Of a DNA stretch of 12,207 nucleotides, positions 5,537 to 12,207 are shown piece by piece. Every line of letters begins with the position of its first letter. Positions within the stretch are counted from its first letter, which is position 1. Origin of the DNA: Actinomycetota bacterium. GTDB taxonomy: Bacteria; Desulfobacterota; Deferrimicrobia; Deferrimicrobiales; Deferrimicrobiaceae. The notes under the pieces were generated by a model, which was not told where the DNA came from, ran no database searches, and worked only from the letters and a program-made list of their open reading frames with translations. Where the stretch lies: assembly GCA_016844415.1 (NCBI GenBank), contig JAENIX010000004.1, positions 1 to 12,207 on the forward strand, given 5' to 3'. The position numbers and the translations under genes were made by a program.

Positions 5537-8500
5537 GGAGCGCCCCTTTCCATAACACCCAGGAACGCGGGGACGGTCAGGACAGGAATCGCGTACTGTC
5601 CTTTTTTCACGAACCGCGCGGGCCGAAGGGTTTTCAGCCTCTGAAGGCTTTTGTCCACCCATTCGGAGCTGTAATCCGCGCCGACCGCCTGCCGAAGGTT
5701 CCTCAAGTAGGCCTCCACCGCCCTGTCTTCGATGGGCGCGGCCTTTTCCTCGAGGAGGAATGCGTATTCCTCCCGCTCCCTGCCCGACAGGCCGCGAGGG
5801 GGGGGGGAGGAGAGGATCGCGGAACGGAAATCCTCGAACGCCTCGCCCAACCTGTGCAGGGACGCTGACACCGTCTGCGCATCCCCGAAGCGGATCGCCT
5901 CCACGTAGAGCTTTGCGCATTCCTCCAGCGCGGCCTGCTTCGCCCGGAATGTCTTTTCCAGCGGTGGCGCGATCGAAATCTCGCGGTATCCCGGGAGGCG
6001 GTATTCGGCCCTCAGGAAGAGAGCCTTGCCTGCCACCGCCGGCGCCGCTTCAGGAGAGGCCGCATGCGCAGCGACGGTTTCTTCGTAGTAGCTGTCGGCC
6101 TCCTTATGCCTGCTCTCCGCGCGGGCGCTTTCGCCGGCGCGGAAGAGGCACTGCACCCGGAGTTCCGGCGTAACGCCGGGCATGGAGGCGACTGCGTGGA
6201 AGGTTTTCCGCGCGCGCGCTTCCTCCTTGCCCGCGGAGTACAGATCGGCGGCCCGCAGCATGTTCCTTATCGCCTCCTCGCCGGCCTGGCTTCCGGCGGT
6301 CGCGAGCCGCTCGTACCGCTCCCCCGCGGCTGCGGGATTCCCCGTTTTCTCGTACAACCGGGCAAGCCATCGGGATGCGTCCAGCGACATCGCCGAATCA
6401 CCCCCCGTGGATTCGACGGTCAGCAGAGCCGCAATGGCCTCCCTGTTTTTCCCTGCGGCGGCGTAAGCGGTTCCGGCGCGGAAACGAGCGACCGGGGCGA
6501 TTTCCATTAAGGGGAACTCACGATTCACGCTCCCGAAAAGTTCCGCCGCCTCCGCCGGGTTGTCCCGCTGAATCATTTCTGCGCGCCTGAACATCGAGAA
6601 GGCGACCCATTTCCCGGCATCCCGTGCCTCTTCCGCCGGCGGGGACGAGATAAGGAGTGCACGGAACGCCTTTTCGGCTGCGGCGAAATCCTCCATCTCG
6701 AAACGCGCCTCCCCGACGAGGCGCAGCGAGGCGCGGACCTCTCCGGGAGTTCCGGCGACTCCCGACGCCGTTTCCGCGGTATCCGCCGCCAATGCGAACT
6801 GCCGCAGGTCGGCGTGAGCGCGGGCGCGATCCATCGATACGATGAAGATGCGTTCACCCCGCGGGAACAGCCGTCCGTATTCCCGGGCGAGTCGGACGAT
6901 TTCCGCCTGCGACGCCGCGTCGGAAAGCGATGACATGTCCTTGGAGCTCTGCACGGCCATGTACCAGGATGCCTCGCCCCGCGTCCCTCCCGGACGAAGG
7001 GCGGCTTTTTCGAAGGCAGCCGCGGCCTCGCGTTTCCTTCCGTCCTCGAACAGCAGCCATGCCCGCTGATATGCGACCTCATCCGCTTTCGGGGAAGATG
7101 GATATGTCGATAGATACGCGTCGTAAAGGGCAAGGATCGCGACGCGGTCTCCCGGGGGAGCCTGACGCGACCGCGCGTGGAAGAAGAAGGCGGCCCCGCG
7201 CATCGCTTCCTCGGAGGCCGAGTCTGCCCGTTCCGCATCCGCCGGCGATCTCCCGGAGTGGGCGCGCCAGGCGCTCCCCGGACCGAAAATCCGGTGGAAC
7301 CTGCCTTTACGGGCATTGCCATCCTCTTCCTTGCCCGCCTTCCGGAGCGCTTCCGACGCGGCGATTTCCGCATCGATCCGTTCGGAGGCCATGGGATAGC
7401 TGTTAGCAATCCGGTCGGCGATTCCCGCCGCCTCCGCGTAACGGTTCTGCGTTTCCAGGACATTCTGGACTTGAAGCAGAAGGGCGGGGCCCTGCTCCGA
7501 GCCGTCGCGACGCGCGAGGAGCGACTCCGCTTCACGCTCCATGCTCGATTCGACGAGGGAACGGGCCGCCATCGCGAGCGCCTCCTTGGGAACCCCGCCG
7601 GTTCTCCGGGCGGTGCGGGAAAGGAGCATGGCGGACAGAAACGGGTCCGTCGATTCTTTTGGCCGGCCCTGCAGAAAGCGCGACCAGCCGAGCTTGAATA
7701 GGGCGGTTACGCGGGTTTCCGGCGGGGCGCCTGCCGACACCTTGCCGTATGCTTCCTCCGCCTTGCGATAATCCGATTCGTCGAAAGCGTATTCGCCCAG
7801 CCGCAGGTGGAGTTCGTCCGCGAACCGGGTGCCGGGATGCCGGGCCAGCAGCTCCTTCATGGACGATACGGCGTTGTCCGCGGAGCCGGCTTCCTGGAAA
7901 GAAAGCGCGAGCCCGTAGAGGGCCTGCTCCCGGTAAGGGCTGCCGGGATGGTCCTCTATGAGCTTGCGGAAAAGGGAAATGGGAACGGAGAAGTCCGGGT
8001 TCCCCCCGGGGGCCTCTTCCTTCTGCAGATACCTTGACTCAGCCTCCTCGAAGCGCAGCTCGCCCAACGCGTAAAGGGCTTCGTCGCCGAATGCGCTTCG
8101 CTCCCCCGGCAACGGGAGGGCGGCCTCCCAGTGCCGTATCGCCTCCGCGCGGAGGTCGGGCCTCCTTTCCTCCACATGCCTTCCCGTTGCGGCCCGGGCG
8201 GCGATATAACATGTGTGGCGCTCGCTACGGGCTATCGCGTCCTTAAGCTCGCGTCCAATCCCGGCAAGTTCCCGGCTGGACGCCGCCTTTGCTTCCGCCC
8301 GGAGTCTCGACAGCGCCGCGGAGCCATCGGCAAGGCGGTTCCGGTAGCGATCCAGCGCTGTTTCCCACACCGCGGCCTCCGCCAGCGCTTCCCGGAAGCG
8401 CGGAAACGTTTTCTCCGCTTTCGACGCCAATTCGGACAGGTTCATAGCCGCGTTTTCCGCCTTGTCCATCTGCCGGGACAGTTGCGCCACGTACGCGGCC

Positions 8501-9915
8501 TTCCACGAGTTCCTTACGGCAGCCTTCAGCAGCGAGGCCCTGCCTTCCAGCGCGAGGAGGCTGTCCGTAAGCCTTGCGATGCGATGCCTGGCGAAGAAGA
8601 GCATCCTGCGGTCCTCGGGCTGAAGGATGGCCCCTTGCTTTTTGCCCGCAGCGGCATCGGCGGCCTCGCCGGCCACGGCGATACGGTCTCCGAATTCCCG
8701 CAGCCTCCTGTCGACATCCTCCAGGAGAGCTGCCCGCCGCGGATCGGCTTTCGCCCCCCACGCGGCCAGCGGAAGGGAGACTGCGGCCATTCGCAGCCGT
8801 TCCCGCATGCCTTCGGCTCCGGCTTTGCCGCGCAGCGCCGACTTGACTATCTCTTCCGCGCTCCGGAGGCTGCCAGCCAGGCGTTTCCTGTATGTCGAAA
8901 TCCCTTCTTTCGCCGCGCCGACCCGGAGGGAAAGCTCCGCGTTTCCGGCCTCCGCCTCCAAGTGGGTTTCATGCAGTGCGGCGGCGGAAAGGAAACGGCG
9001 GCCGGAGGAACGGAAACTTCCCGAGTCTTCTTCATACGGGAAAAGAGCGGAAAGCGATTCCCACGCTTGATATGCGCCGTCACGGGTGCCGTCCCATGAA
9101 GAATATCGCGCAACCTCCGACTTCCACCGCTCGTGCGCGGACAGCGAGTCCCGCGCGGCGGAGAGGGCGCCTTCGTAATCCTTCGCGGCGAGGGATGCGG
9201 ATGCAAGCGCTTCCAGCAAAGCCGCCCGTTCCGCGTGGTTTCCGGCAGATGTGTTGTCGGCCGCAGCCTTCAGTTCGTCGACTTCCGCCGGGAAAGACCC
9301 GGCGCGGGACAGGGAAAGCGCCGCCGCTGGGAAAGCTGTGGAACCGGGCAGGGCATCACCCCATGCCGCGGCAGCCCCTTCCAGGTTTCCGCGCGCGATC
9401 TCGATCTCTCCGGAGACGATATCCTTTTCTAATGATTCGGGCAGGCGGGATAGGGCCTGGTTCGACGCTTGTGCGTTTCCCGTTGCCGCTTCGAAGCGGG
9501 ACAGGTAGGAAGCCGCCCGCCCGGCGGCGGCGGATTTCCCGGCGACCTCGCGGAACGCCTCGGCCGCCTTTTCATGCCGACCCTGCCGCCACAGGATTTC
9601 ACCGGCTTCCAGGAAGGCCTCCGATCTTACCGGCTCCGTAAGCGATGCTTTCTCTTCCGCGAAGAGGGAGAGCGCAAGATCGGCACGTCCGGCATCGGCC
9701 AGTCGGCGGATGAGCTTGGGGATGAGGGGAGAGCCTGCCCGGTCCGCGGGAGGAAGTGATTTAAACTCCCGCAGGGCCGCTCGCGGCATTCCCCGTTCGA
9801 TGAACGCTTCCGGGTATCCCGAAGCATGCCCGGAGGGGGGCGCTCCCGGTGCTACCGCCGCGAACAACAAGGGCAGCGCGACGGCAAGCGCCCGCCAAGA
9901 TCCGTATGGAAGCAT
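5533..9915 (-). CDS. Giant exported TPR/helical-repeat protein (GltD-like)
   Basis: The 1460-aa product starts at ATG 9915 with a signal peptide (MLPYGSWRALAVALPLLFAA, cleavage near residue 31). This is 11 nt after the preceding stop; no strong Shine-Dalgarno is seen. Residues about 35-330 are helical TPR-like repeats, and about 340-560 are long charged helices, likely coiled coil (RRLREFGDRIAVAGEAADAA; KAENAAMNLSELASKAEKTF). From about 655 on there are many canonical TPRs (YREQALYGLALSFQEAGSAD; ELHLRLGEYAFDESDYRKAE; VARFRAGTAYAAAGKNREAI; WLARLYEKTGNPAAAGERYE). The last ~150 residues form a distinct block beginning YREISIAPPLEKTFRAKQAA and including LSSPPPRGLSGREREEYAFL. I recall a similar block ending large periplasmic TPR proteins of deltaproteobacterial Glt-type clusters. 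It is probably a periplasmic scaffold linking the inner and outer membrane parts. The tract encoding SPPP contains a run of ten identical bases. Size and repeats are firm; the GltD equivalence is inferred. Confidence 0.92.
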   Translation of the reverse strand: MLPYGSWRALAVALPLLFAAVAPGAPPSGHASGYPEAFIERGMPRAALREFKSLPPADRAGSPLIPKLIRRLADAGRADLALSLFAEEKASLTEPVRSEAFLEAGEILWRQGRHEKAAEAFREVAGKSAAAGRAASYLSRFEAATGNAQASNQALSRLPESLEKDIVSGEIEIARGNLEGAAAAWGDALPGSTAFPAAALSLSRAGSFPAEVDELKAAADNTSAGNHAERAALLEALASASLAAKDYEGALSAARDSLSAHERWKSEVARYSSWDGTRDGAYQAWESLSALFPYEEDSGSFRSSGRRFLSAAALHETHLEAEAGNAELSLRVGAAKEGISTYRKRLAGSLRSAEEIVKSALRGKAGAEGMRERLRMAAVSLPLAAWGAKADPRRAALLEDVDRRLREFGDRIAVAGEAADAAAGKKQGAILQPEDRRMLFFARHRIARLTDSLLALEGRASLLKAAVRNSWKAAYVAQLSRQMDKAENAAMNLSELASKAEKTFPRFREALAEAAVWETALDRYRNRLADGSAALSRLRAEAKAASSRELAGIGRELKDAIARSERHTCYIAARAATGRHVEERRPDLRAEAIRHWEAALPLPGERSAFGDEALYALGELRFEEAESRYLQKEEAPGGNPDFSVPISLFRKLIEDHPGSPYREQALYGLALSFQEAGSADNAVSSMKELLARHPGTRFADELHLRLGEYAFDESDYRKAEEAYGKVSAGAPPETRVTALFKLGWSRFLQGRPKESTDPFLSAMLLSRTARRTGGVPKEALAMAARSLVESSMEREAESLLARRDGSEQGPALLLQVQNVLETQNRYAEAAGIADRIANSYPMASERIDAEIAASEALRKAGKEEDGNARKGRFHRIFGPGSAWRAHSGRSPADAERADSASEEAMRGAAFFFHARSRQAPPGDRVAILALYDAYLSTYPSSPKADEVAYQRAWLLFEDGRKREAAAAFEKAALRPGGTRGEASWYMAVQSSKDMSSLSDAASQAEIVRLAREYGRLFPRGERIFIVSMDRARAHADLRQFALAADTAETASGVAGTPGEVRASLRLVGEARFEMEDFAAAEKAFRALLISSPPAEEARDAGKWVAFSMFRRAEMIQRDNPAEAAELFGSVNREFPLMEIAPVARFRAGTAYAAAGKNREAIAALLTVESTGGDSAMSLDASRWLARLYEKTGNPAAAGERYERLATAGSQAGEEAIRNMLRAADLYSAGKEEARARKTFHAVASMPGVTPELRVQCLFRAGESARAESRHKEADSYYEETVAAHAASPEAAPAVAGKALFLRAEYRLPGYREISIAPPLEKTFRAKQAALEECAKLYVEAIRFGDAQTVSASLHRLGEAFEDFRSAILSSPPPRGLSGREREEYAFLLEEKAAPIEDRAVEAYLRNLRQAVGADYSSEWVDKSLQRLKTLRPARFVKKGQYAIPVLTVPAFLGVMERGAP
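5798..5807. repeat. Ten-base homopolymer (G10 on +, C10 in coding sense)
   Basis: This is a run of ten G on the plus strand inside codons 1370-1373 (Ser-Pro-Pro-Pro) of the giant TPR gene. The frame is intact as given. Slippage by one base would frameshift the last ~90 codons and disturb the GTGA coupling to the lipoprotein gene. It is also a common site for sequencing error. Confidence 0.95.
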
Positions 9916-9926
9916 CCCGGGAATGG

Positions 9927-10439
9927 CTACTTCTCCGCCACCGGAACCAGGACGGGGTCGACGGCGCCGGCGGGACGGGAGAGGCGAAGCTTCAGCAGGA
10001 AGGTTTCCCCCTTCCGCAAGATCGCCGAAAAGTCGGCCGCCGGCGAGGTCTTCCATGAGGGGTGAGCGATTTCGAGGCTCGCCGTGTGCGTTCCCGGAAG
10101 GAAAGGGACCTGGAAAACGAGAGGGGAAGCGCCGGAGAAACCGTCCCTCTCCGCCTTTGACCACTCCTTCTCCTCCTCTACTTTTCCCCCGACGCGCAAT
10201 CGCCCGGTCAAGGGAGCGGGGAGGTCGTCCCCGCGCCGTATCTCGACGCGGAGCGCCGTGGCCCTCGGCGCGGCGACGAGTTCCTGTATGCGGTCGAGCT
10301 CGGACGACATGGAGTCCATCTCCTTGATGATGGAGGACAGGTCTTTTTCAACCGCCTCCAGGGATTCCCCTTCCGCGCGGATGGCTGCGGGAAGCAGAAG
10401 GCTGGCAAGGATGGCTGCCGCTGCGGCGACTCTTTTCAT
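9927..10439 (-). CDS. Small exported coiled-coil plus beta-domain protein
   Basis: This is a 170-aa exported protein. The signal peptide is MKRVAAAAAILASLLLPAAI with cleavage after IRA near residue 22. A short amphipathic coiled-coil segment follows at about 26-55 (LEAVEKDLSSIIKEMDSMSS, then ELDRIQELV). The remainder is a beta-rich domain with FQVPFLPGTHTASLEIAHPS and ETFLLKLRLSR, an Ig-like strand pattern. I recall proteins of similar build (coiled coil, then a 'PGxHT' beta domain) in myxobacterial genomes, but cannot name a family. ATG 10439 is chosen over an in-frame ATG at 10454, because GAGGAA lies 8 nt upstream and the signal peptide then starts correctly. It lies 18 nt after the stop of the DUF2135 gene and 11 nt before the giant TPR gene, so it is an operon member. 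Confidence 0.85.
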   Translation of the reverse strand: MKRVAAAAAILASLLLPAAIRAEGESLEAVEKDLSSIIKEMDSMSSELDRIQELVAAPRATALRVEIRRGDDLPAPLTGRLRVGGKVEEEKEWSKAERDGFSGASPLVFQVPFLPGTHTASLEIAHPSWKTSPAADFSAILRKGETFLLKLRLSRPAGAVDPVLVPVAEK

Positions 10440-10457
10440 GTAATTTCCTCGCACGGT

Positions 10458-11930
10458 TTAATGTTTCAGCTCCAGCATGGTCCCGGCCGGAAGAGTCACC
10501 CTGACCAGTTCCACTTTCCGCCGGTTGGGAGACACGACGATCGGGCCGAATACCTGGACGATCTTGCGGGAGGGCGATCCGGCGAACAGCACTACGGTCA
10601 GGTAGGCCCTGCACGCCTTCTTCCCGCGATAATAATCCACGGAGAAGGTGAACACTCCTTTTATCGTTTTCTCCATGGTGAAGACTTCCGGTCCGAAGCC
10701 TTTCCTGTTGTCGAGCAGAAGCTTTCCGTCCGGGATCGCGTTCGCGTCCTCGAAAACGTTGGGCGCGTCGAACCAGGTGTGGCGATCGAGGTCGTCGACC
10801 ACGTGGAGGTCGAGATCGACATCGTCCTCGTCCCAGTGCAGGATCGCCATGAGAGGACGGTCGGCTATGCCGCGCACACCGATCTTCCGCTGTTCGCTGA
10901 CGCCGGTCCTTCCTTCCCGGTCCTCGGCTTCCACGATCAAGACGTCCTCGTCGGTCATCAGGGCCGCGGTCTGCTCGAAGGTCCCGTCATCGCGGACGCT
11001 GAGATGAATGGGGATATCGTTCTGTAATAGGTACGCTGCCCGCAGAGGGTTCCGGCTTTCGATTTTGCCCCGGACGGTGATGACAGGCGAGCGGGAAACG
11101 TCCGCCACCATGCCCCTCGGGGGATTACTGATATCGATGGTAGGCTTCGGGGGAGCGTAGAAAACAGTGCGGGAGGCGCGCAATGCGCGTCCGTAAGGGT
11201 CAAGCCCGGTTACGACGATACGGTTTTCCCCGTTCCGGAGGGTAATAGGAACCTCGAATTTTCCACCGTAAACCGTCGCGGTCTTCCCTTCCTGCCCTAC
11301 GGAGATCGACACCGAGTCCACGCCCTCGCCGGCGGTTCCGGCAAGGATGTGCATGGAATGTTCGGTCTTCTCCACATTGGGCTCGAGTATCCGGATGGAT
11401 CCCTCGGGGGGGAGTTCCACCCTGACTGCCACGGCCGTTTCGCGTCCGGTGAGCCACGGTCCTCCCTGCAGGCCCCTGAGGATCACCTTCTGAAGGCCGG
11501 CGAATCCGTCCCAGCGCGGCATGTCGAAGAGCCGCTCGTCGGTTACCCCGGCCACGATCAGGATCCGGTCCTGGCGGATGCCGGACTCCCGCAGCCGCTC
11601 CGCGACGGAATGAGACAGCGAAAGGGCCAGCCCGCCGCCATCCTCCTTGCTGCCGATCGGATCCATGGATATCTGGACGAGCAGGAAGATCCGTGGGTCC
11701 TTCTTCATCCGTTCCTGGAAATCGCTGATTTCACGCTGCTGGAAGGGAGTCCATTCCGATGGGAGGAGTTCATTGAGCGGGAAGGCCGTCTCAAATAGAA
11801 TGTAAGAGGCGATCTCCGGCCCGGGAGTTCCCGGGTATATCGCAGTGCGTTCCCCCGCCGCAGACGGGGCGGCGATCGACAGGGCAGCGCACGCCAGCAG
11901 GAAGAGGTATGCGACCCGGGGGGGCATCAT
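10458..11930 (-). CDS. Exported protein with OmpA-like fold region and C-terminal DUF2135 (YfaP-like)
   Basis: The 490-aa product is the first gene of the operon. MMPPRVAYLFLLACAALSIA begins a signal peptide with likely cleavage after SAAG. At about 80-125, LVQISMDPIGSKEDGG, LALSLSHSVAERLRESGI and RQDRIL follow the OmpA-C pattern (TDxxGS, LSxxRAxxVxxxLxxxGI, RI), but the peptidoglycan-contacting Arg is replaced by Leu. Two Ig-like beta segments follow at about 165-350 (for example VSISVGQEGKTATVYGGKFE, and VITVRGKIES after PPKPTIDISNPPRG). At about 360-477 lies a DUF2135/YfaP domain, marked by HWDEDDVDLDLHVVDD, LLLDNRKGFGPEVF and FTFSVDYYRGKK. The acidic DxDxDLHV loop looks suited to binding a cation. 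AAGGGAG lies just upstream of two adjacent ATGs (11930 and 11927); spacing slightly favours 11927. A role as an outer-membrane or cell-surface component of the complex is inferred. No biochemical function is established. Confidence 0.87.
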   Translation of the reverse strand: MMPPRVAYLFLLACAALSIAAPSAAGERTAIYPGTPGPEIASYILFETAFPLNELLPSEWTPFQQREISDFQERMKKDPRIFLLVQISMDPIGSKEDGGGLALSLSHSVAERLRESGIRQDRILIVAGVTDERLFDMPRWDGFAGLQKVILRGLQGGPWLTGRETAVAVRVELPPEGSIRILEPNVEKTEHSMHILAGTAGEGVDSVSISVGQEGKTATVYGGKFEVPITLRNGENRIVVTGLDPYGRALRASRTVFYAPPKPTIDISNPPRGMVADVSRSPVITVRGKIESRNPLRAAYLLQNDIPIHLSVRDDGTFEQTAALMTDEDVLIVEAEDREGRTGVSEQRKIGVRGIADRPLMAILHWDEDDVDLDLHVVDDLDRHTWFDAPNVFEDANAIPDGKLLLDNRKGFGPEVFTMEKTIKGVFTFSVDYYRGKKACRAYLTVVLFAGSPSRKIVQVFGPIVVSPNRRKVELVRVTLPAGTMLELKH

Positions 11931-11943
11931 GCTCCCTTGATAA

Positions 11944-11964
11944 GATGATTTGAACCCTATCATC
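11944..11964. repeat. Short inverted repeat in the divergent promoter region
   Basis: GATGAT at 11944-11949 and ATCATC at 11959-11964 form an inverted repeat with a 9-nt spacer. It overlaps the putative -10 and start region of the minus-strand operon promoter. It could be an operator. With six-base arms in AT-rich DNA it may also be chance. Confidence 0.35.
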
Positions 11965-11989
11965 ATAAAATACCGGGGCCGTTTTACAA
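11962..11989 (-). promoter_or_regulatory. Putative sigma-70-type promoter of the seven-gene operon
   Basis: On the minus strand, TTGTAA (11984-11989) and TATGAT (11962-11967) are separated by 16 bp. They match TTGACA at 4/6 and TATAAT at 5/6. Transcription would begin about 25 nt before the Shine-Dalgarno AAGGGAG and the ATG at 11930. This is the most AT-rich stretch of the window. Confidence 0.5.
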
Positions 11990-12009
11990 CCCGGGGAAGG
12001 TGGAAAAAG

Positions 12010-12207
12010 GTGAATAAATCGGGAAAAGCAAGCATGGCGGACATATCGGGGAAGCCGGCGACAGCGCGAGAAGCGGTCGCGGAGGGGTGGGTCCTGCTGT
12101 CCGGCGACGCATGGATGATGATAAAAGGTGGGGAGATCCCCAAGGGAGACGTGCTCGGGGTGGCGCGGGTGGCCGGCATAATGGCCGCCAAGTCGACCCC
12201 GCGGATC
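12010..12207 (+). CDS. moaC: Cyclic pyranopterin monophosphate synthase MoaC (3' truncated by window)
   Basis: MoaC acts in molybdenum cofactor biosynthesis. It converts the cyclic GTP derivative made by MoaA (3',8-cyclo-7,8-dihydro-GTP) to cyclic pyranopterin monophosphate in the cytoplasm. The 66 residues present match the N-terminal half of the family (usually about 160 aa): MADISGKPATAREAVAEG, then GGEIPKGDVLGVARVAGIMA and AKSTPRI, where the family goes on to the LCHPL region outside the window. Lys45 in PKGDVL aligns with catalytic Lys51 of E. coli MoaC. GTG 12010 is chosen because family members begin a few residues before the MxDxS motif; the ATG at 12034 would cut these off. A GGAAGG element lies somewhat far upstream. 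It is divergent from the envelope operon across 79 bp and is unlikely to be functionally linked to it. Confidence 0.93.
   Translation, partial: MNKSGKASMADISGKPATAREAVAEGWVLLSGDAWMMIKGGEIPKGDVLGVARVAGIMAAKSTPRI

Noticed and set aside
5537..5920. N-terminal extension of the TPR lipoprotein to 5920
   Set aside because: It would overlap 384 bp of the upstream gene and bury the lipobox; the GTG at 5536 has a Shine-Dalgarno and a proper signal peptide.
8131..9099. 322-aa plus-strand open frame antisense to the giant TPR gene
   Set aside because: Complement of high-GC codons; no start signal, motif or export signal.
9916..10164. N-terminal extension of the giant TPR protein to 10164
   Set aside because: It overlaps the well-supported 170-aa gene, reads as Arg/Pro-rich shadow sequence and would bury the signal peptide.

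Overview
The window is GC-rich throughout, with strong G/C preference at third codon positions. It looks like a chromosomal segment of a Gram-negative, envelope-building bacterium of the former Deltaproteobacteria (Myxococcota/Desulfuromonadota-like). This is inferred from the combination of a TonB-like protein with an AgmX/PglI-type C-terminus, a giant exported TPR protein with a family-specific C-terminal block, a TPR lipoprotein and YfaP-type DUF2135. No RNA genes, IS elements, integrases or CRISPR arrays are visible.

Layout: (1) at 3-110 (+) lies the last 35 codons of an unidentified gene. (2) Converging on it, at 121-2037 (-), is a YifB/ComM-family AAA+ ATPase gene carrying an exact in-frame 360-bp tandem duplication of its Walker-B region. 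(3) A 210-bp gap follows with no gene, holding only a weak hairpin. (4) From 11930 down to 2248 runs one tightly packed minus-strand operon of seven genes: an OmpA-like/DUF2135 exported protein, a small exported coiled-coil protein, a 1460-aa exported TPR protein, a TPR lipoprotein, an 83-aa exported protein, a TonB/AgmX-PglI-like inner-membrane protein and an exported HEAT-repeat protein. (5) An 80-bp divergent promoter region separates the operon from the 5' part of moaC (12010 to window end, +).

All seven operon products have an export signal, a lipobox or a membrane anchor, and three junctions overlap (GTGA, 25 nt, ATGA). The order giant TPR - TPR lipoprotein - small exported protein - TonB-like protein resembles the GltD-GltE-GltF-GltG order of the Myxococcus gliding machinery and its spore-coat paralogue Nfs. 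I interpret the operon as a reduced, motor-less Glt/Nfs-like trans-envelope complex with three extra exported partners. This is inference from architecture and gene order. The two strongest points to check are this module and the comM duplication, whose two copies differ at 13 sites that are all synonymous, a pattern that also fits a strain-chimeric assembly.
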